Shown here: positions 34,301 to 44,704 of the stretch, piece by piece
How the letters are laid out: the number at the start of each line of letters is the position of its first letter
Numbering within the stretch: position 1 is the stretch's first letter
NCBI RefSeq assembly: GCF_023544445.1
Contig: NZ_JALPVJ010000007.1
Location: 248,001 to 312,000, forward strand
From: Actinoplanes sp. M2I2
GTDB lineage: Bacteria > Actinomycetota > Actinomycetes > Mycobacteriales > Micromonosporaceae
Direction of reading: 5' to 3'
Length of the DNA: 64,000 bases
Made by a program: the position numbers and the translations under genes
The notes under the pieces: generated by a model
Told to the model about the DNA's origin: nothing
Seen by the model: only the letters and a program-made list of their open reading frames with translations
Databases searched by the model: none

Positions 34301-36631
34301 TCACTCGGCCCGTTCACCCGTTGGGGCGGCGAAGCCCGGATCGCTGGGCAACAGGGCCCTGAGCTGCCGCATTCCGGGTCCGAGCATCACCACTTGGCTG
34401 CGCGGAGCGGCGTCGGCGGGCGGGGCCGATCGCGGTGCCGGCACCGGCCGCGACGGGCTCTGCCGCAGGGTCCGCAACTGCGCCTCGAGGTGTTCGGCCG
34501 GCACGCCCCAGCCGAACAGCGAGCCCTGACCCAGCCGGCAGCCGGCCTCCTCGACCACGGCCCGCTGCGCCGGGGTGCCGATGCCCTCGGCCAGCACCTC
34601 GAGCCCGAGCCGGTGCCCCAGCCGCACGACGACGTCGACCAGCGGCGCGGCCGTTCCCGTCCGGGACTCGGGCTCGGCCACCAGCGCGTGATCGATCTTG
34701 AGGATGTCGACCGGCAGCGTCCGCAGCTGGCCGAGCGACGAATAGCCGGCGCCGAAGTCGTCCAGCGCGATCCGGACGCCGGTGGTCCGCAGCTCGGTGA
34801 GGCGGCTGATCAGCTCTTCCAGGTCGGTGGCGACGGCGTGCTCGGTCACCTCGAGCACCAGCCGCTGCGGCGGCACCCCGTGGCGTTCGAGCACATCGGC
34901 GACCTGGCCCGCGTAGTCGGCCGCGTGCAGTTCCTTGGGCGAGAGGTTGACCGACACCCAGACGTCGTGCCCCCGGGCCAGCCACTCGGCGAGCTGGACG
35001 CAGGCCTGCTCGAGCACCCAGGCGCCGATCCGGTTGATCAGCCCCGACTCCTCGGCGACCGGGATGAACTCGTCCGGCCGCACCGCCCCGAGCGTCGGGT
35101 GGGTCCAGCGCAGCAGCGCCTCGGCGCCCACCGGCCGCGTCGACGGCAGCGCCACCACCGGCTGGAAGACCAGCCGCAGCTGCTCGCGGTCGATCGCGTG
35201 GCGCAGCTCGTTCTCCAGCGTCCCGCGGCGGCGCAGCAACTCGTCGTACCGCTGCTGGTAGCGCTCCACGCGGTTCTTGCCGCGCTGCTTCGCGTAGCGC
35301 AGCGCCAGGTCGGCGTCGCGGATGATGTCGCCCGTGTCGGCCGGGCCGGGCCCGGTGGAGGCCACCCCCAGGCTGGCCGACAGGAAGACCGAGCCCCCGT
35401 CGACCTCGTACGGCTCGCCCAGGACGGCCAGCAGCCGGTGTGCGGTCAGCATCGCCTCGTCGGCCGTGCCGCGCATGAGGACCGCGAACTCGTCACCGCC
35501 CAGGCGCGCGGCGACGTCGCCGTCGAGCAGGTTGTGCTGCAGCCGCCGGCCGACCTCGGTGAGCACCGCGTCCCCCACGTCGTGGCCGCGCATGTCGTTG
35601 ACCGTCTTGAAGCCGTCGAGGTCGATGCCGACCAGCACCAGCGACTCACCGCTGTCGCGCAGAGCCCGTTGCAGACCGCGGCGGTTGGCCAGCCCGGTCA
35701 GCGGATCGGTGTGCGCCAGCTCGCGGAAGTGGGCCTCGCGCGAGCGCAGCTCCAGCGTGTAGCGGCGCACGTCGCCCAGGGCCAGATATTGCCGGCCGAC
35801 CAGCGCGAGGCCCTCGACGGCGGCGCCCACGAAGCCGTACAGGTCGAAGTCGCCGCCCCGGATCAGGTGGTAACCGAGGGCGACGACCATCACCAGCATC
35901 GGGACCACCGCGTAGGCCGTGCTGCGGTCGGTGACGTCGCCCACCACGGTCACCGGCCGGTCGGCCACCTTGACCGCTCGCGCGATGACGAACAGGCCGG
36001 TCGGCAGCAGCAGCGCGCCGGCCAGCGCGGCGCCGTCCGCGTCCTGGCAGATGCCGCCGGCCAGGGCGACCGCGGCCGCGGCGACCAGGGTCACCCCGCC
36101 GGCCACCCGTACGGTGGTCAGCCGGGGCCGGTGGGCGTGCAGCGCGAGCACGATGGTGAGACCGAGCGAGAGCACCGCCAGGCCGGTCGGGATCAGCACC
36201 GACGGGCAGGCCATCGGGGTCGCGTCGCCCAGGATGCGGGTCGGCTCGGCGATCAGCACCCAGCCGGCGAACCAGATCGCCGCGGCGATGACCAGGCCGT
36301 CCAGCAGGTGGCGCAGGGCCGCGCCGGGATTTTCGGCCGCGCCCGGCAGCATCGCCGTGCCGATCAGCAGGATCAGGATGCCGATGGCGGTGCCGGCGGC
36401 GACCGCGGTGCCGAGCGCCATCCGGGGCGGCGCGGTCGTGGTCATCAGCACACTGAGCAGGCCGGCCAGCGCGGCCCCGGCGGCGATGGCGCCACCCGCG
36501 GCCAGCGCGAGATGGGCCCGGCGGGCCGCGCCCGTGTGCCGGCGCCCGGAGTTGCCGAGCACGGCGACAGCCGGGACCGCGACGAGAAGGCTCGCGAGCC
36601 CGGCCAGCTCCACGCCGGACGGTGATGGCAC
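34301..36631 (-). CDS. Membrane GGDEF-EAL protein (c-di-GMP cyclase/phosphodiesterase), first copy
   Basis: A 776-residue protein with 8 or so hydrophobic segments in residues 8-285, then a GGDEF domain with intact LGGDEFAVL (GGDEF at 378-382) and an EAL domain with EALLRW from residue 504. EAL metal and catalytic motifs NLSPKELH, LEVTEHAV, ALDDFGAGYSSL and ILKIDHALV are kept, but the usual AEGVET reads AEGIGT. It could make or break c-di-GMP; which one dominates cannot be read. The start is GTG 36631. It lies alone between the ilvB leader and ilvD, convergent with neither. Confidence 0.9.
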   Translation of the reverse strand: MPSPSGVELAGLASLLVAVPAVAVLGNSGRRHTGAARRAHLALAAGGAIAAGAALAGLLSVLMTTTAPPRMALGTAVAAGTAIGILILLIGTAMLPGAAENPGAALRHLLDGLVIAAAIWFAGWVLIAEPTRILGDATPMACPSVLIPTGLAVLSLGLTIVLALHAHRPRLTTVRVAGGVTLVAAAAVALAGGICQDADGAALAGALLLPTGLFVIARAVKVADRPVTVVGDVTDRSTAYAVVPMLVMVVALGYHLIRGGDFDLYGFVGAAVEGLALVGRQYLALGDVRRYTLELRSREAHFRELAHTDPLTGLANRRGLQRALRDSGESLVLVGIDLDGFKTVNDMRGHDVGDAVLTEVGRRLQHNLLDGDVAARLGGDEFAVLMRGTADEAMLTAHRLLAVLGEPYEVDGGSVFLSASLGVASTGPGPADTGDIIRDADLALRYAKQRGKNRVERYQQRYDELLRRRGTLENELRHAIDREQLRLVFQPVVALPSTRPVGAEALLRWTHPTLGAVRPDEFIPVAEESGLINRIGAWVLEQACVQLAEWLARGHDVWVSVNLSPKELHAADYAGQVADVLERHGVPPQRLVLEVTEHAVATDLEELISRLTELRTTGVRIALDDFGAGYSSLGQLRTLPVDILKIDHALVAEPESRTGTAAPLVDVVVRLGHRLGLEVLAEGIGTPAQRAVVEEAGCRLGQGSLFGWGVPAEHLEAQLRTLRQSPSRPVPAPRSAPPADAAPRSQVVMLGPGMRQLRALLPSDPGFAAPTGERAE

Positions 36632-36765
36632 GGGAACACTCTGCCCGATGCTGATCTATTTAACGAGCCCTCCGGCGGGTCTTTCCCGGGGGTTTCCCGA
36701 GGGCGAAATCCCGGCCTGTGGACGGAGTTGGCGGTCCTTACCGCCGACGGTGGCACACTGAGGGG

Positions 36766-38613
36766 ATGCCTGACCTGCGTTCCCGGACCTCGACCCACGG
36801 TCGGACCATGGCCGGCGCGCGTGCCTTGTGGCGCGCCACCGGGATGACCGACGACGACTTCGGCAAGCCCATCGTGGCCATCGCCAACAGCTACACCCAG
36901 TTCGTACCGGGTCATGTGCACCTCAAGGACCTCGGCGGCCTGGTCGCCGATTCGATCGCCGAGGCCGGCGGGGTCGGCCGCGAGTTCAACACGATCGCGG
37001 TCGACGACGGCATCGCGATGGGTCACGGCGGCATGCTCTATTCGCTGCCCAGCCGCGAGCTGATCGCCGACGCGGTGGAGTACATGGTCAACGCGCACTG
37101 CGCCGACGCCCTGGTCTGCATCTCGAACTGCGACAAGATCACTCCCGGCATGCTGATCGCCGCGCTGCGGCTCAACATCCCGACCGTCTTCGTCTCCGGC
37201 GGCCCGATGGAGGCCGGCAAGACGGTCGCCATCGAGGGCATCGTGCACGAGAAGCTCGACCTCGTCGACGCGATGAGCGCCAGCGCCAACGAGAAGGTCA
37301 CCGACGCCCAGCTCGACACGATCGAGCGCTCGGCCTGCCCGACCTGCGGGTCGTGCTCGGGCATGTTCACGGCGAACTCGATGAACTGCCTCACCGAGGC
37401 GATCGGGCTGGCCCTGCCGGGCAACGGCTCGACCCTGGCCACCCACGCCTCGCGCAAGCAGCTGTTCGAGAAGGCCGGCGAGCTGATCGTCCAGATCGCC
37501 AAGGAGTACTACGAGAACGACGACGAGTCGGTCCTGCCGCGCAACATCGCGAACCGGTCCGCCTTCGAGAACGCCGTCGCCCTCGACGTGGCCATGGGCG
37601 GCTCCACCAACACGGTGCTGCACCTGCTGGCCGCCGCCCGCGAGGCCGGGCTCGACTTCAGCGTGGCCGACATCGACGCGATCTCGCGCCGGGTGCCGTG
37701 CCTGGCCAAGGTCGCGCCGAACAGCCCGAAATACCACATGGAGGACGTGCACCGCGCCGGTGGCATCCCGGCCCTGCTGGGCGAGCTCCACCGCGGCGGC
37801 TCGCTCAAGACCGACGTCCGCTCGGTGCACTCCCCTGATCTGCCCTCCTGGCTCGCCGAGTGGGACATCCGCGGCGGCAGCCCGTCCGAGGCGGCGCTCG
37901 AGCTCTTCCACGCGGCCCCCGGCGGCGTGCGCACCACCCAGCCGTTCAGCACGGAGAACCGGTGGGCGACGCTCGACACCAGCGGCGAGAACGGCTGCAT
38001 CCGCTCGGTCGAGCACGCCTACACCGTCGACGGCGGCCTGGCGATCCTGTTCGGCAACCTCGCCCCCGACGGCTGCGTGGTCAAGACGGCCGGCGTCGAC
38101 GAGTCGATCTGGAAGTTCACCGGCTCGGCCCGCGTCTACGAGTCGCAGGACGCCGCGGTCGACGGCATCCTCGGCAAGGAGGTCGTCGAGGGCGATGTGG
38201 TGGTCATCCGCTACGAGGGCCCCAAGGGCGGGCCCGGCATGCAGGAGATGCTCTACCCGACGAGCTTCCTCAAGGGCCGGGGCCTGGGCAAGGCGTGCGC
38301 GCTGATCACCGACGGCCGGTTCTCCGGCGGCACCAGCGGGTTGTCCATCGGCCACGTCTCGCCCGAGGCGGCCGCCGGCGGGCTGATCGCGCTGGTCCAG
38401 ACCGGCGACGAGATCACCATCGACATCCCCGGCCGCAGCATCTCGCTGCACGTCGGCGACGAGGAGCTGGCTCAGCGCCGGCACGAGGAGGAGCGGCGGG
38501 CCAAGCCGTACTCCCCGGTCGACCGCCAGCGTCCGGTGTCGGCCGCCTTGCGCGCCTACGCGTCGATGGCGACCAGCGCGAGCGACGGCGCCTACCGGCG
38601 AGTGCCCGAGTAG
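36766..38613 (+). CDS. ilvD: Dihydroxy-acid dehydratase
   Basis: A 615-residue iron-sulfur dehydratase making the 2-oxo acids of Val and Ile, also needed for pantothenate. It has [36 protein letters not shown], the cluster motif [20 protein letters not shown] and the C-terminal [16 protein letters not shown] and [22 protein letters not shown]. The ATG at 36766 gives the standard [23 protein letters not shown] opening; CACACT lies 6 bases upstream. It stands alone on the plus strand with its own terminator. Confidence 0.98.
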   Translation: MPDLRSRTSTHGRTMAGARALWRATGMTDDDFGKPIVAIANSYTQFVPGHVHLKDLGGLVADSIAEAGGVGREFNTIAVDDGIAMGHGGMLYSLPSRELIADAVEYMVNAHCADALVCISNCDKITPGMLIAALRLNIPTVFVSGGPMEAGKTVAIEGIVHEKLDLVDAMSASANEKVTDAQLDTIERSACPTCGSCSGMFTANSMNCLTEAIGLALPGNGSTLATHASRKQLFEKAGELIVQIAKEYYENDDESVLPRNIANRSAFENAVALDVAMGGSTNTVLHLLAAAREAGLDFSVADIDAISRRVPCLAKVAPNSPKYHMEDVHRAGGIPALLGELHRGGSLKTDVRSVHSPDLPSWLAEWDIRGGSPSEAALELFHAAPGGVRTTQPFSTENRWATLDTSGENGCIRSVEHAYTVDGGLAILFGNLAPDGCVVKTAGVDESIWKFTGSARVYESQDAAVDGILGKEVVEGDVVVIRYEGPKGGPGMQEMLYPTSFLKGRGLGKACALITDGRFSGGTSGLSIGHVSPEAAAGGLIALVQTGDEITIDIPGRSISLHVGDEELAQRRHEEERRAKPYSPVDRQRPVSAALRAYASMATSASDGAYRRVPE

Positions 38614-38625
38614 GCCCTGCCTTCG

Positions 38626-38654
38626 AGGCCGCGCACCCATCGGGTGCGCGGCCT
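38626..38654 (+). terminator. Terminator of ilvD
   Basis: A perfect 13-bp stem (38626-38638 and 38642-38654) with a 3-base loop followed by TTCTCG, 12 bases after the ilvD stop. Confidence 0.88.
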
Positions 38655-38776
38655 TTCTCGTGGCCGCGTCCCGTACGAGTTCGATCTTTCCCGGAGGGCA
38701 ACTTCCGGTGGGATGCGTCGTTGGTCGACAGGTGAGGCCCGGCTGTTCCGGGCCCAGCCTCGAACGGACGCCCGCC

Positions 38777-39598
38777 ATGGACACAGCTCAGCTGACCGAC
38801 GATCCCGCCACCGCCCCGGCCGGCCCCGGCGAGGCGATCGTCCGCGGCCGCATCGACGGCCCCGGCGGGCTGCCGCTGCCCGGCGCCACGCTGACGATCA
38901 CCGACTTCGGTGGGCAGCAACTGGCCCGCGCGGTCACCGCCGACGACGGCACCTATCGCATGGTGATGCACGCCGGCGGCTCGTTCCTGCTGATCTGCGC
39001 GGCCGACCGCCACCAGCCGGCCGCCGCGGTGATCAACGTGGCCGCCGGCGAGATCCGCCGGGTGCTGTCGCTGGCCGGCGCCGGCCAGATCACCGGCCGC
39101 GTCACCGACCGGGCCGGCCGTGGCCTGCCCGGCGCCACGCTGACCCTCACCGACCCGCGCGGCGAGGTCGTCGCGACGACCACCGCGGGCGCCGACGGCC
39201 GCTACCAGCTGCCCGGCCTGGACGGCCCGGAATACACGCTGACCGCCACGGCGGCCCACGCCCGGCCGGCGTCCCGCGCGGTCTCCCCCAACGAGCCCGG
39301 CCCGGTCGACCTGGCCCTGGCCGTGGGCGGCACGCTCACCGGCAACGTCCGCGCGGCCGGCTCGGGTCATCCCATCCCCGAGGCGTCGGTCGTCGCGGTC
39401 GACCGCACCGGCCGCGTCGCCGGCGCCGCCACGACCGACCAGCAGGGCCGGTACGAGCTGCGCGACCTGCCACCGGGCGTCTACACGGTCGCCGCGAGCG
39501 GCCACGCCCCGGTCGCCACCCGCGTCGAACTGACCGGCGACCACGCCGACCACGACATCACCCTCGGCACCCCGGCCGCGGCGGCCGCCCTGTACTGA
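38777..39598 (+). CDS. Protein of three carboxypeptidase-regulatory-like (Ig-like) repeats
   Basis: A 273-residue protein that is nearly all repeats. Three successive beta-sandwich units each run G-x-V/I-x-G-R/N-V, a GLPLPGATLT-type turn, a short loop and a GxYxLxxL closing strand: about residues 20-95 (RGRIDGPGGLPLPGATLT), 100-180 (TGRVTDRAGRGLPGATLT) and 185-265 (TGNVRAAGSGHPIPEASV). No signal peptide or membrane segment is seen, so it is probably cytoplasmic or a partner of another protein; in actinomycetes such domains also sit at the end of drug transporters. The role is unknown. Confidence 0.78.
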   Translation: MDTAQLTDDPATAPAGPGEAIVRGRIDGPGGLPLPGATLTITDFGGQQLARAVTADDGTYRMVMHAGGSFLLICAADRHQPAAAVINVAAGEIRRVLSLAGAGQITGRVTDRAGRGLPGATLTLTDPRGEVVATTTAGADGRYQLPGLDGPEYTLTATAAHARPASRAVSPNEPGPVDLALAVGGTLTGNVRAAGSGHPIPEASVVAVDRTGRVAGAATTDQQGRYELRDLPPGVYTVAASGHAPVATRVELTGDHADHDITLGTPAAAAALY

Positions 39599-39732
39599 GC
39601 GAGCACTTCCCCGAGGATCGGGCAGGCCCGCCCGGAATCGCTGGGAGGGCACCGCGAAGTGCCTTCTGTCGGTCGAGCGGGCGTCGATCTAGCGTCGGAT
39701 CACCACTGGACGCCGAAGGGAACACCGCCACC

Positions 39733-40602
39733 ATGTCCGACCGCACGTCTGAATACCGCGTCCACACGTACACCGCCGCAGAGCCGGGTCTGTTCGTCAA
39801 CAGCTATGTGATCGAGACCGCCGAGGGTGTCGTTCTTGTCGACGCGAACCTGCTGCTGTCCGACGTCCGTGCGCTCTCCGCCCGGATCGCTGCGCTGCAC
39901 AAGCCGTTGCTGGGCGTCTTCGTCACCCATGCGCACCCGGACCACTTCAACGGCCTGCCGGTGCTGGCCGGCGACGGAGTGCCGGTGTACGCGGCCGCCG
40001 AGGTGGCCGACACGATCGCTCGGATCGCCGACGCGAAACGTGTGCAATGGCAGCCGGTGTACGGCGACGAATGGCCCGACCGGCACCGGGTCCCGGACCG
40101 GCGGCTGTCCACGGGGGATGTGGTCGAGCTGGGCGGGCTGCGCTTCACGCTGCACACTGTCGGTGCTGCGGAGAGCGAGGCCGACTCCTACCTCACCCTC
40201 GACCACCATGCCTTCATCGGCGACCTGGCCTTCCACGGCACCCACCCGTACACGGCCGACGGGCACACCCGCAGCTGGCTCGCGGCCCTGGACACGCTCA
40301 CCGGTGCGCTCGACGGCGCGGTCCTGTATCCGGGCCATGGCGCGCCCGGCGACGTCGGGATGCTGGCCGACCAGCGGCGATATCTCATGATGTACCGAGC
40401 AACGGTCGGTCGTCTGGCCGCCGGGGCGCCGACTCTGACCGACGCGCAACGCGAGGAGCTGACCGCCGTGATGACCCGCTTCCTGCCCGGCGCCCCGTTG
40501 AGCTGGATGATCGGTCTCGGCGCGGACGCGGTCGCCGCGGAGCTGGCCGGCGAAGTGACCGACGACGCCGGCGCGGCGCAGATCGAGGTGGTGCCGGCGT
40601 GA
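39733..40602 (+). CDS. Metallo-beta-lactamase-fold hydrolase
   Basis: A 289-residue MBL-fold protein with the canonical di-metal site: VTHAHPDHFNG (HxHxDH), the third His probably in LHTVGAAESEADS, the bridging acid in FIGDLAFHGTH and the last His in LYPGHGAPG. The opening NSYVIETAEGVVLVDANLL is typical of the glyoxalase II/flavoprotein-like branch. ATG 39733 follows a 134-base gap after the preceding gene. The substrate is unknown. Confidence 0.87.
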   Translation: MSDRTSEYRVHTYTAAEPGLFVNSYVIETAEGVVLVDANLLLSDVRALSARIAALHKPLLGVFVTHAHPDHFNGLPVLAGDGVPVYAAAEVADTIARIADAKRVQWQPVYGDEWPDRHRVPDRRLSTGDVVELGGLRFTLHTVGAAESEADSYLTLDHHAFIGDLAFHGTHPYTADGHTRSWLAALDTLTGALDGAVLYPGHGAPGDVGMLADQRRYLMMYRATVGRLAAGAPTLTDAQREELTAVMTRFLPGAPLSWMIGLGADAVAAELAGEVTDDAGAAQIEVVPA

Positions 40603-40621
40603 ACGCCCACAGTCATTCGGG

Positions 40622-41212
40622 TCAGGCGGGCACTGTCGTCCGGTTGTGGAAATCTCGGGCCAGCAGGGCGTAGGCGGCGACGTCGCGGTGGCCGTCCGGG
40701 AAGGCAGCCGCCTCGCGCAGGACTCCCTCGAGGGTGAAGCCGAGACGTTCGGCCAGGCGCCGGCTGCGGTCGTTGGTGGTCAGGGTGCGCATCTCGACGC
40801 GGTGGAGTCGCAGTTCGCCGAACGCGTGGCCGAGGACGGCGGTCAGGGCGCTGGTGATCAGTCCCCGTCCTTCGGCGGCGGCGTCGAGCCAGAACCCCAC
40901 CTCGCCGGTGGCTTCGGGCGCGTCGATGGTCAGGGTCAGGGCGCCGACCAGGCGGTGGCCGTTGCGGGCCGGGACACCGATCGCCAGGGGCAGGCGGGTG
41001 CCGTCGAGCCAGGCCCGCCCGGCGCGCTCCGCGGAGGCCCGGGTGGCCTCGAGGGTCGGCTCGTCCGGGCCGGGCGACCACTGAGCCAGGCGGACGTGGT
41101 TGGCGAGGAACAAGGCGTGGTAGGCGTCGGCGATCGCCAGGGTTCTCGGGATCAGGACTATCCCGTCCCCGATCGGCCAGACGAAACGGGCGGTGGTGAT
41201 GACGTCCGACAT
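40622..41212 (-). CDS. GNAT N-acetyltransferase, RimJ/RimL type
   Basis: A 196-residue acetyltransferase. Visible parts are IVLIPRTLAIADAYHALF, the motif A region VGFWLDAAAEGRGLITSALTAVLGHAF and ELRLHRVEMRTLTTNDRSRRLAERLGF with GVLREAAAFPDGHRDVAAYALLARDF, the typical RimL end. It converges with the MBL gene at 40602 and lies between that gene and the beta-mannosidase. The acceptor is unknown. Confidence 0.9.
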   Translation of the reverse strand: MSDVITTARFVWPIGDGIVLIPRTLAIADAYHALFLANHVRLAQWSPGPDEPTLEATRASAERAGRAWLDGTRLPLAIGVPARNGHRLVGALTLTIDAPEATGEVGFWLDAAAEGRGLITSALTAVLGHAFGELRLHRVEMRTLTTNDRSRRLAERLGFTLEGVLREAAAFPDGHRDVAAYALLARDFHNRTTVPA

Positions 41213-41336
41213 GGACCGGATCCTAGGGCGCGACGATCAACCGCGCCGGTCGCCGGCGGAGGACGGCTCGTGGGTGGCTGCGCCTGTTCCGGCAACCGAA
41301 GCGGGGCCGGTTGTCGATCCGGAACAGGCGCGGGGC

Positions 41337-43793
41337 TCAGCGCGGTGCGGCCACGTCGTTGACGCAGCGGAGGACCGGGCGGGAAACCAGGGCCTCCTCG
41401 TCCAGCTTGTGTCCGGATTGGATGGTGAAGGTCACCGACTCCCCGGGCAGGACGTCCACGGCGGCCCGGTCCGCTTCGGCGGCGGGGTCGAGGCGGTCCG
41501 GGAAGAGGGTCAGCGAGCGCAGCAGCGACGTCGCCCGGACCGTGACCGTGGTGGTGTCGCCGTCGTGGGTGACGTCGGCGTCGTAGTCGGCGGCGGGCCA
41601 CGGAATGTCCTTGTCCAGCGCCCAGAACCACGTCGGGCCGGCGTCGGTGGCGAGGAACTCCGTGGTGGGGTCGCCGGGCGCCGACAGCTCGGCGGGCAGC
41701 GCCAGCGTGACGTTCTCACCCGGCGGCACGGTCGCCTCCAGGAGGGCCGACGCGAGCACGGCGCCGGTCAGGTCGCGGCGGGTCACGGTGGTCGAGACCA
41801 CCCACGGCGTACGGCTGTCGTTGGCGGCCACCAGTGCGGGCGGGCCCTCGGGCGGGACGACCGCGCCGGGCTCGAGACCGGGGGGCGGGCCGCCGGCGGT
41901 CAGCGGGGCACCCGTACGCGGCTGGAAGGTCAGCAACCGGTCGGCGTAGGCATCCCTCATCGCGTACCAGAGGGGCTTCTTGCGGCCGTCGCCGTCGACC
42001 GCCGCCCACGAGGTGACCGGCCAGCAGTCGTTGAGCTGCCACATGATCGTGCCCTGGCAGAGCGGGCGCAGCGACCGGAAGTGCTCGATGCCGAAGGCCA
42101 CCGCGCGGGCCTGGTTGAGCTGGGTCAGGAAGTGCCAGTCGTCGAAGTCGCGCGGGGCGGGCAGGTGGTTGGCCAGACCGCGCTCGAGTTTCTGGTCGCC
42201 GCCGACGGCCTTCTGGTGGTGAGCCATGCCGGGCGAGTCCGGGGCCAGCCGCTCGTCCGAGATCGAGCGGCGCAGCGTCGAGAACGCCGGCGGGGCCTGG
42301 AAGCCGAACTCGGAGACGAAGCGCGGGCGGTAGGCGGCGTACTTGGTGTAGTCGTCGGTGTTCCACACGTCCCAGATGTGCGTGGTGCCGTGGACCGGGT
42401 CGTTCGGGTAGCGGTCGCGCGTGCCCGAGTACGGGCTGCCCGGCCAGTACGGGCGGGACGGGTCGAGTTCGCCGACGATGCGCGGCAGCAGGTCGTAGTA
42501 GAAGGTCGAGCCCCAGGTCCGGCCGTTCAGCTCGGCCTTCCAGCCCCAGTCCTCGTAGCCCCACAGGTTCTCGTTGTTGCCGGTCCAGACGACCAGGCTG
42601 GGGTGTGACGCGAGGCGGACGACGTTCTCGCGGGCCTCGGCCTCGATCTCGGAGCGGAACGGCTCCTCCTCGGGGTAGGCGGCGCAGGCGAACAGGAAGT
42701 CCTGACCGACCAGGAAGCCCATCTCGTCGGCGAGGTCGTAGAAGTCGAACGACTCGTACCGGCCGCCGCCCCAGATGCGCAGGTAGTTGACGTTGGCCTC
42801 GGCGGCCTGCCGGAACCGGGTGGCGAGCCGCCCGCGGGTGATCCGGTCGGCGAAGACGTCGTCGGGGATCCAGTTGATGCCGCGGACGAACACCGGCACG
42901 TCGTTGACGATCACGGTGTAGCCGTCTCCGGCGGTGTCGATGCGGACGCTGCGGAAACCGATCTTGCGTTCCCAGGTGTCGAGGACCGAGCCGTCGGCCG
43001 ACGTGAGCGTCACGCCGAGGTCGTAACGGGCCTGGTCGCCGAAGCCGCGCGGCCACCACAGGCCGGGGTCGTCCACGGTGAGGATCAGCAGCGCCTCGAT
43101 GCCGTCGACCGTCGCCCGGGCGCTCCGGCCGGCCACCTCGGCGGTGATCGTCACCGGCTCCTCGGCCGCGCGGGCGAGACGTACGCGCAACTCGACCCGG
43201 CCGGTGCCGCGGTCGACGGTCACCTGGGGGCGTACCTCGGCGAGCCGGGCCACCGACCACGTCTCCAGCCCGATCGGCTGCCAGATGCCGGCCGTCACCA
43301 GCGTCGGACCCCAGTCCCAGCCGAAGTTGCAGGCCTGCTTGCGGATGAAGTTGAAGGGCTCCGGGTACGCGTTGGGGCGGTTCCCGAGACGCTGCTGCTC
43401 CGCCTCGGCGTACGCGTAAGCGCTCGTGAACTTGATCGTCAGGTCGTTGACGCCGTCGCGCAGCAGCGAGCCGACGTCGAAGCGGTAGCCCCGGTGCATG
43501 TTGGCCGTCTCGCCCACGGGCGAACCGTTCAGCTCGATCGAGGCCACCGTGTCGAGGCCGGCGCAGACGAGGTCGGTCCGCCCGCCCGGCTCGGCGATGA
43601 AGCTGGTCGAGTACTCCCAGTCGGTGCGGCCGATCCAGGCGAGCTCGGTCTCGTTCTCGTCCAGGTACGGATCCTCGATGCGACCGGCCCGCAGCAGGTC
43701 GGTGTGCACGCAGCCGGGCACCACGGCCGGGATGCCGGCGAGGTCGGCGCCCGAGAGGGTCCAGCCTTCGTGAAGAGGTTGGTACGAGGTCAC
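41337..43793 (-). CDS. Beta-mannosidase, glycoside hydrolase family 2
   Basis: An 818-residue GH2 enzyme cleaving terminal beta-mannosides. The N-terminal sugar-binding domain (HEGWTLSGADLAGIPAVVPGCVHTDLL) and the GWDWGPTLVTAGIWQPI signature are diagnostic of GH2 mannosidases. The acid/base is Glu408 in WTGNNENLWG and the nucleophile Glu495 in VSEFGFQ; a C-terminal beta-sandwich follows. No signal peptide, so it acts inside the cell on imported oligosaccharide. The GTG at 43793 opens the conserved part. It is the last gene of the binding protein-permease-permease-hydrolase operon. Confidence 0.93.
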   Translation of the reverse strand: MTSYQPLHEGWTLSGADLAGIPAVVPGCVHTDLLRAGRIEDPYLDENETELAWIGRTDWEYSTSFIAEPGGRTDLVCAGLDTVASIELNGSPVGETANMHRGYRFDVGSLLRDGVNDLTIKFTSAYAYAEAEQQRLGNRPNAYPEPFNFIRKQACNFGWDWGPTLVTAGIWQPIGLETWSVARLAEVRPQVTVDRGTGRVELRVRLARAAEEPVTITAEVAGRSARATVDGIEALLILTVDDPGLWWPRGFGDQARYDLGVTLTSADGSVLDTWERKIGFRSVRIDTAGDGYTVIVNDVPVFVRGINWIPDDVFADRITRGRLATRFRQAAEANVNYLRIWGGGRYESFDFYDLADEMGFLVGQDFLFACAAYPEEEPFRSEIEAEARENVVRLASHPSLVVWTGNNENLWGYEDWGWKAELNGRTWGSTFYYDLLPRIVGELDPSRPYWPGSPYSGTRDRYPNDPVHGTTHIWDVWNTDDYTKYAAYRPRFVSEFGFQAPPAFSTLRRSISDERLAPDSPGMAHHQKAVGGDQKLERGLANHLPAPRDFDDWHFLTQLNQARAVAFGIEHFRSLRPLCQGTIMWQLNDCWPVTSWAAVDGDGRKKPLWYAMRDAYADRLLTFQPRTGAPLTAGGPPPGLEPGAVVPPEGPPALVAANDSRTPWVVSTTVTRRDLTGAVLASALLEATVPPGENVTLALPAELSAPGDPTTEFLATDAGPTWFWALDKDIPWPAADYDADVTHDGDTTTVTVRATSLLRSLTLFPDRLDPAAEADRAAVDVLPGESVTFTIQSGHKLDEEALVSRPVLRCVNDVAAPR

Positions 43794-43846
43794 GATTCTC
43801 CTTATCAGCCCGCCCGGCTCAGCCCACCTGATCCGGCCGCGGTCGC

Positions 43847-44704
43847 TCAGGACTTGACGGCGCCTTCCATGATCCCTCGGACGATCTGGCGTCCGCCGAT
43901 CAACAGCAGCACGATCAGCGGAACGGTCGCCAGGAACGCGCCCGCCAGCACCCGCCGGTAGATGACGTAGTTGCCGCTCGCCAGGTCGGAGAGGGCCACC
44001 ATCGAGGTCGGGAAATCGGTGCCGTTGAGCTGGATGAGCGGCCACTGGAACTCGTTCCAGGCCATCACGAAGGTGAGCAGGCCCAGCACCGCGAGCGCCG
44101 GGCGGATCGCCGGCAGCACGATGTTCCAGTACACCCGCAGGGTCAGCGCGCCGTCGATGCGCGCCGCCTCGACCAGCTCGTCCGGCACCGCGTGGGCGAT
44201 GAACTGCCGCATGTAGAAGACGCCGAACGCGCTGACCAGGCTGGGCGCGATGACCGCGAGCAGCGTGCCGTTCCAGCCCAGCTTGCCCATCACGATGTAG
44301 AGCGCGACGATGCCGAGCTGGTTGGGCACGGTCAGGGTCAGGATGACCACGACCATCAGCCCGTTGCGGCCCTTGAAGCGCAGCTTGGCGAAGGCGAAGC
44401 CGGCCAGCGAGCAGAAGAACAGCGTGGCCACGGTGATCACGCTCGACACCAGCACGCTGTTGATCAGCGAGGCCGCGAAGTAGACCTCGTTGAGGGTGAA
44501 GACCTCCCGCACGTTGGCCAGGAACTCGCCGCCCGGCAGCAGGGCCGGCGGGAACGCGGCGACCGCCTCGTCGGTGCTCGTCGCGATGACGAACATCCAG
44601 TACACCGGGAAGGCGGAGAAGAGCAGGGCGATGCCGAGCCCGAGGTACGTCAGCCAGCTGCCGCGGGTGTCCTGCGGCGCCCGGTTCGCGACCGTTGTCG
44701 TCAC
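43847..44704 (-). CDS. Carbohydrate ABC transporter permease (MalG type)
   Basis: A 285-residue inner membrane subunit with six membrane segments from LTYLGLGIALLFSAFPVYWMF onward. The cytoplasmic EAA loop reads ELVEAARIDGALTLRVYWNIVLPAIRPAL, which couples to the (here absent, probably shared MsiK-like) ATPase. GTG 44704 overlaps the stop of the MalF-type gene (GTGA). It works with the permease and binding protein upstream to import a sugar, by context a beta-mannoside. Confidence 0.94.
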   Translation of the reverse strand: MTTTVANRAPQDTRGSWLTYLGLGIALLFSAFPVYWMFVIATSTDEAVAAFPPALLPGGEFLANVREVFTLNEVYFAASLINSVLVSSVITVATLFFCSLAGFAFAKLRFKGRNGLMVVVILTLTVPNQLGIVALYIVMGKLGWNGTLLAVIAPSLVSAFGVFYMRQFIAHAVPDELVEAARIDGALTLRVYWNIVLPAIRPALAVLGLLTFVMAWNEFQWPLIQLNGTDFPTSMVALSDLASGNYVIYRRVLAGAFLATVPLIVLLLIGGRQIVRGIMEGAVKS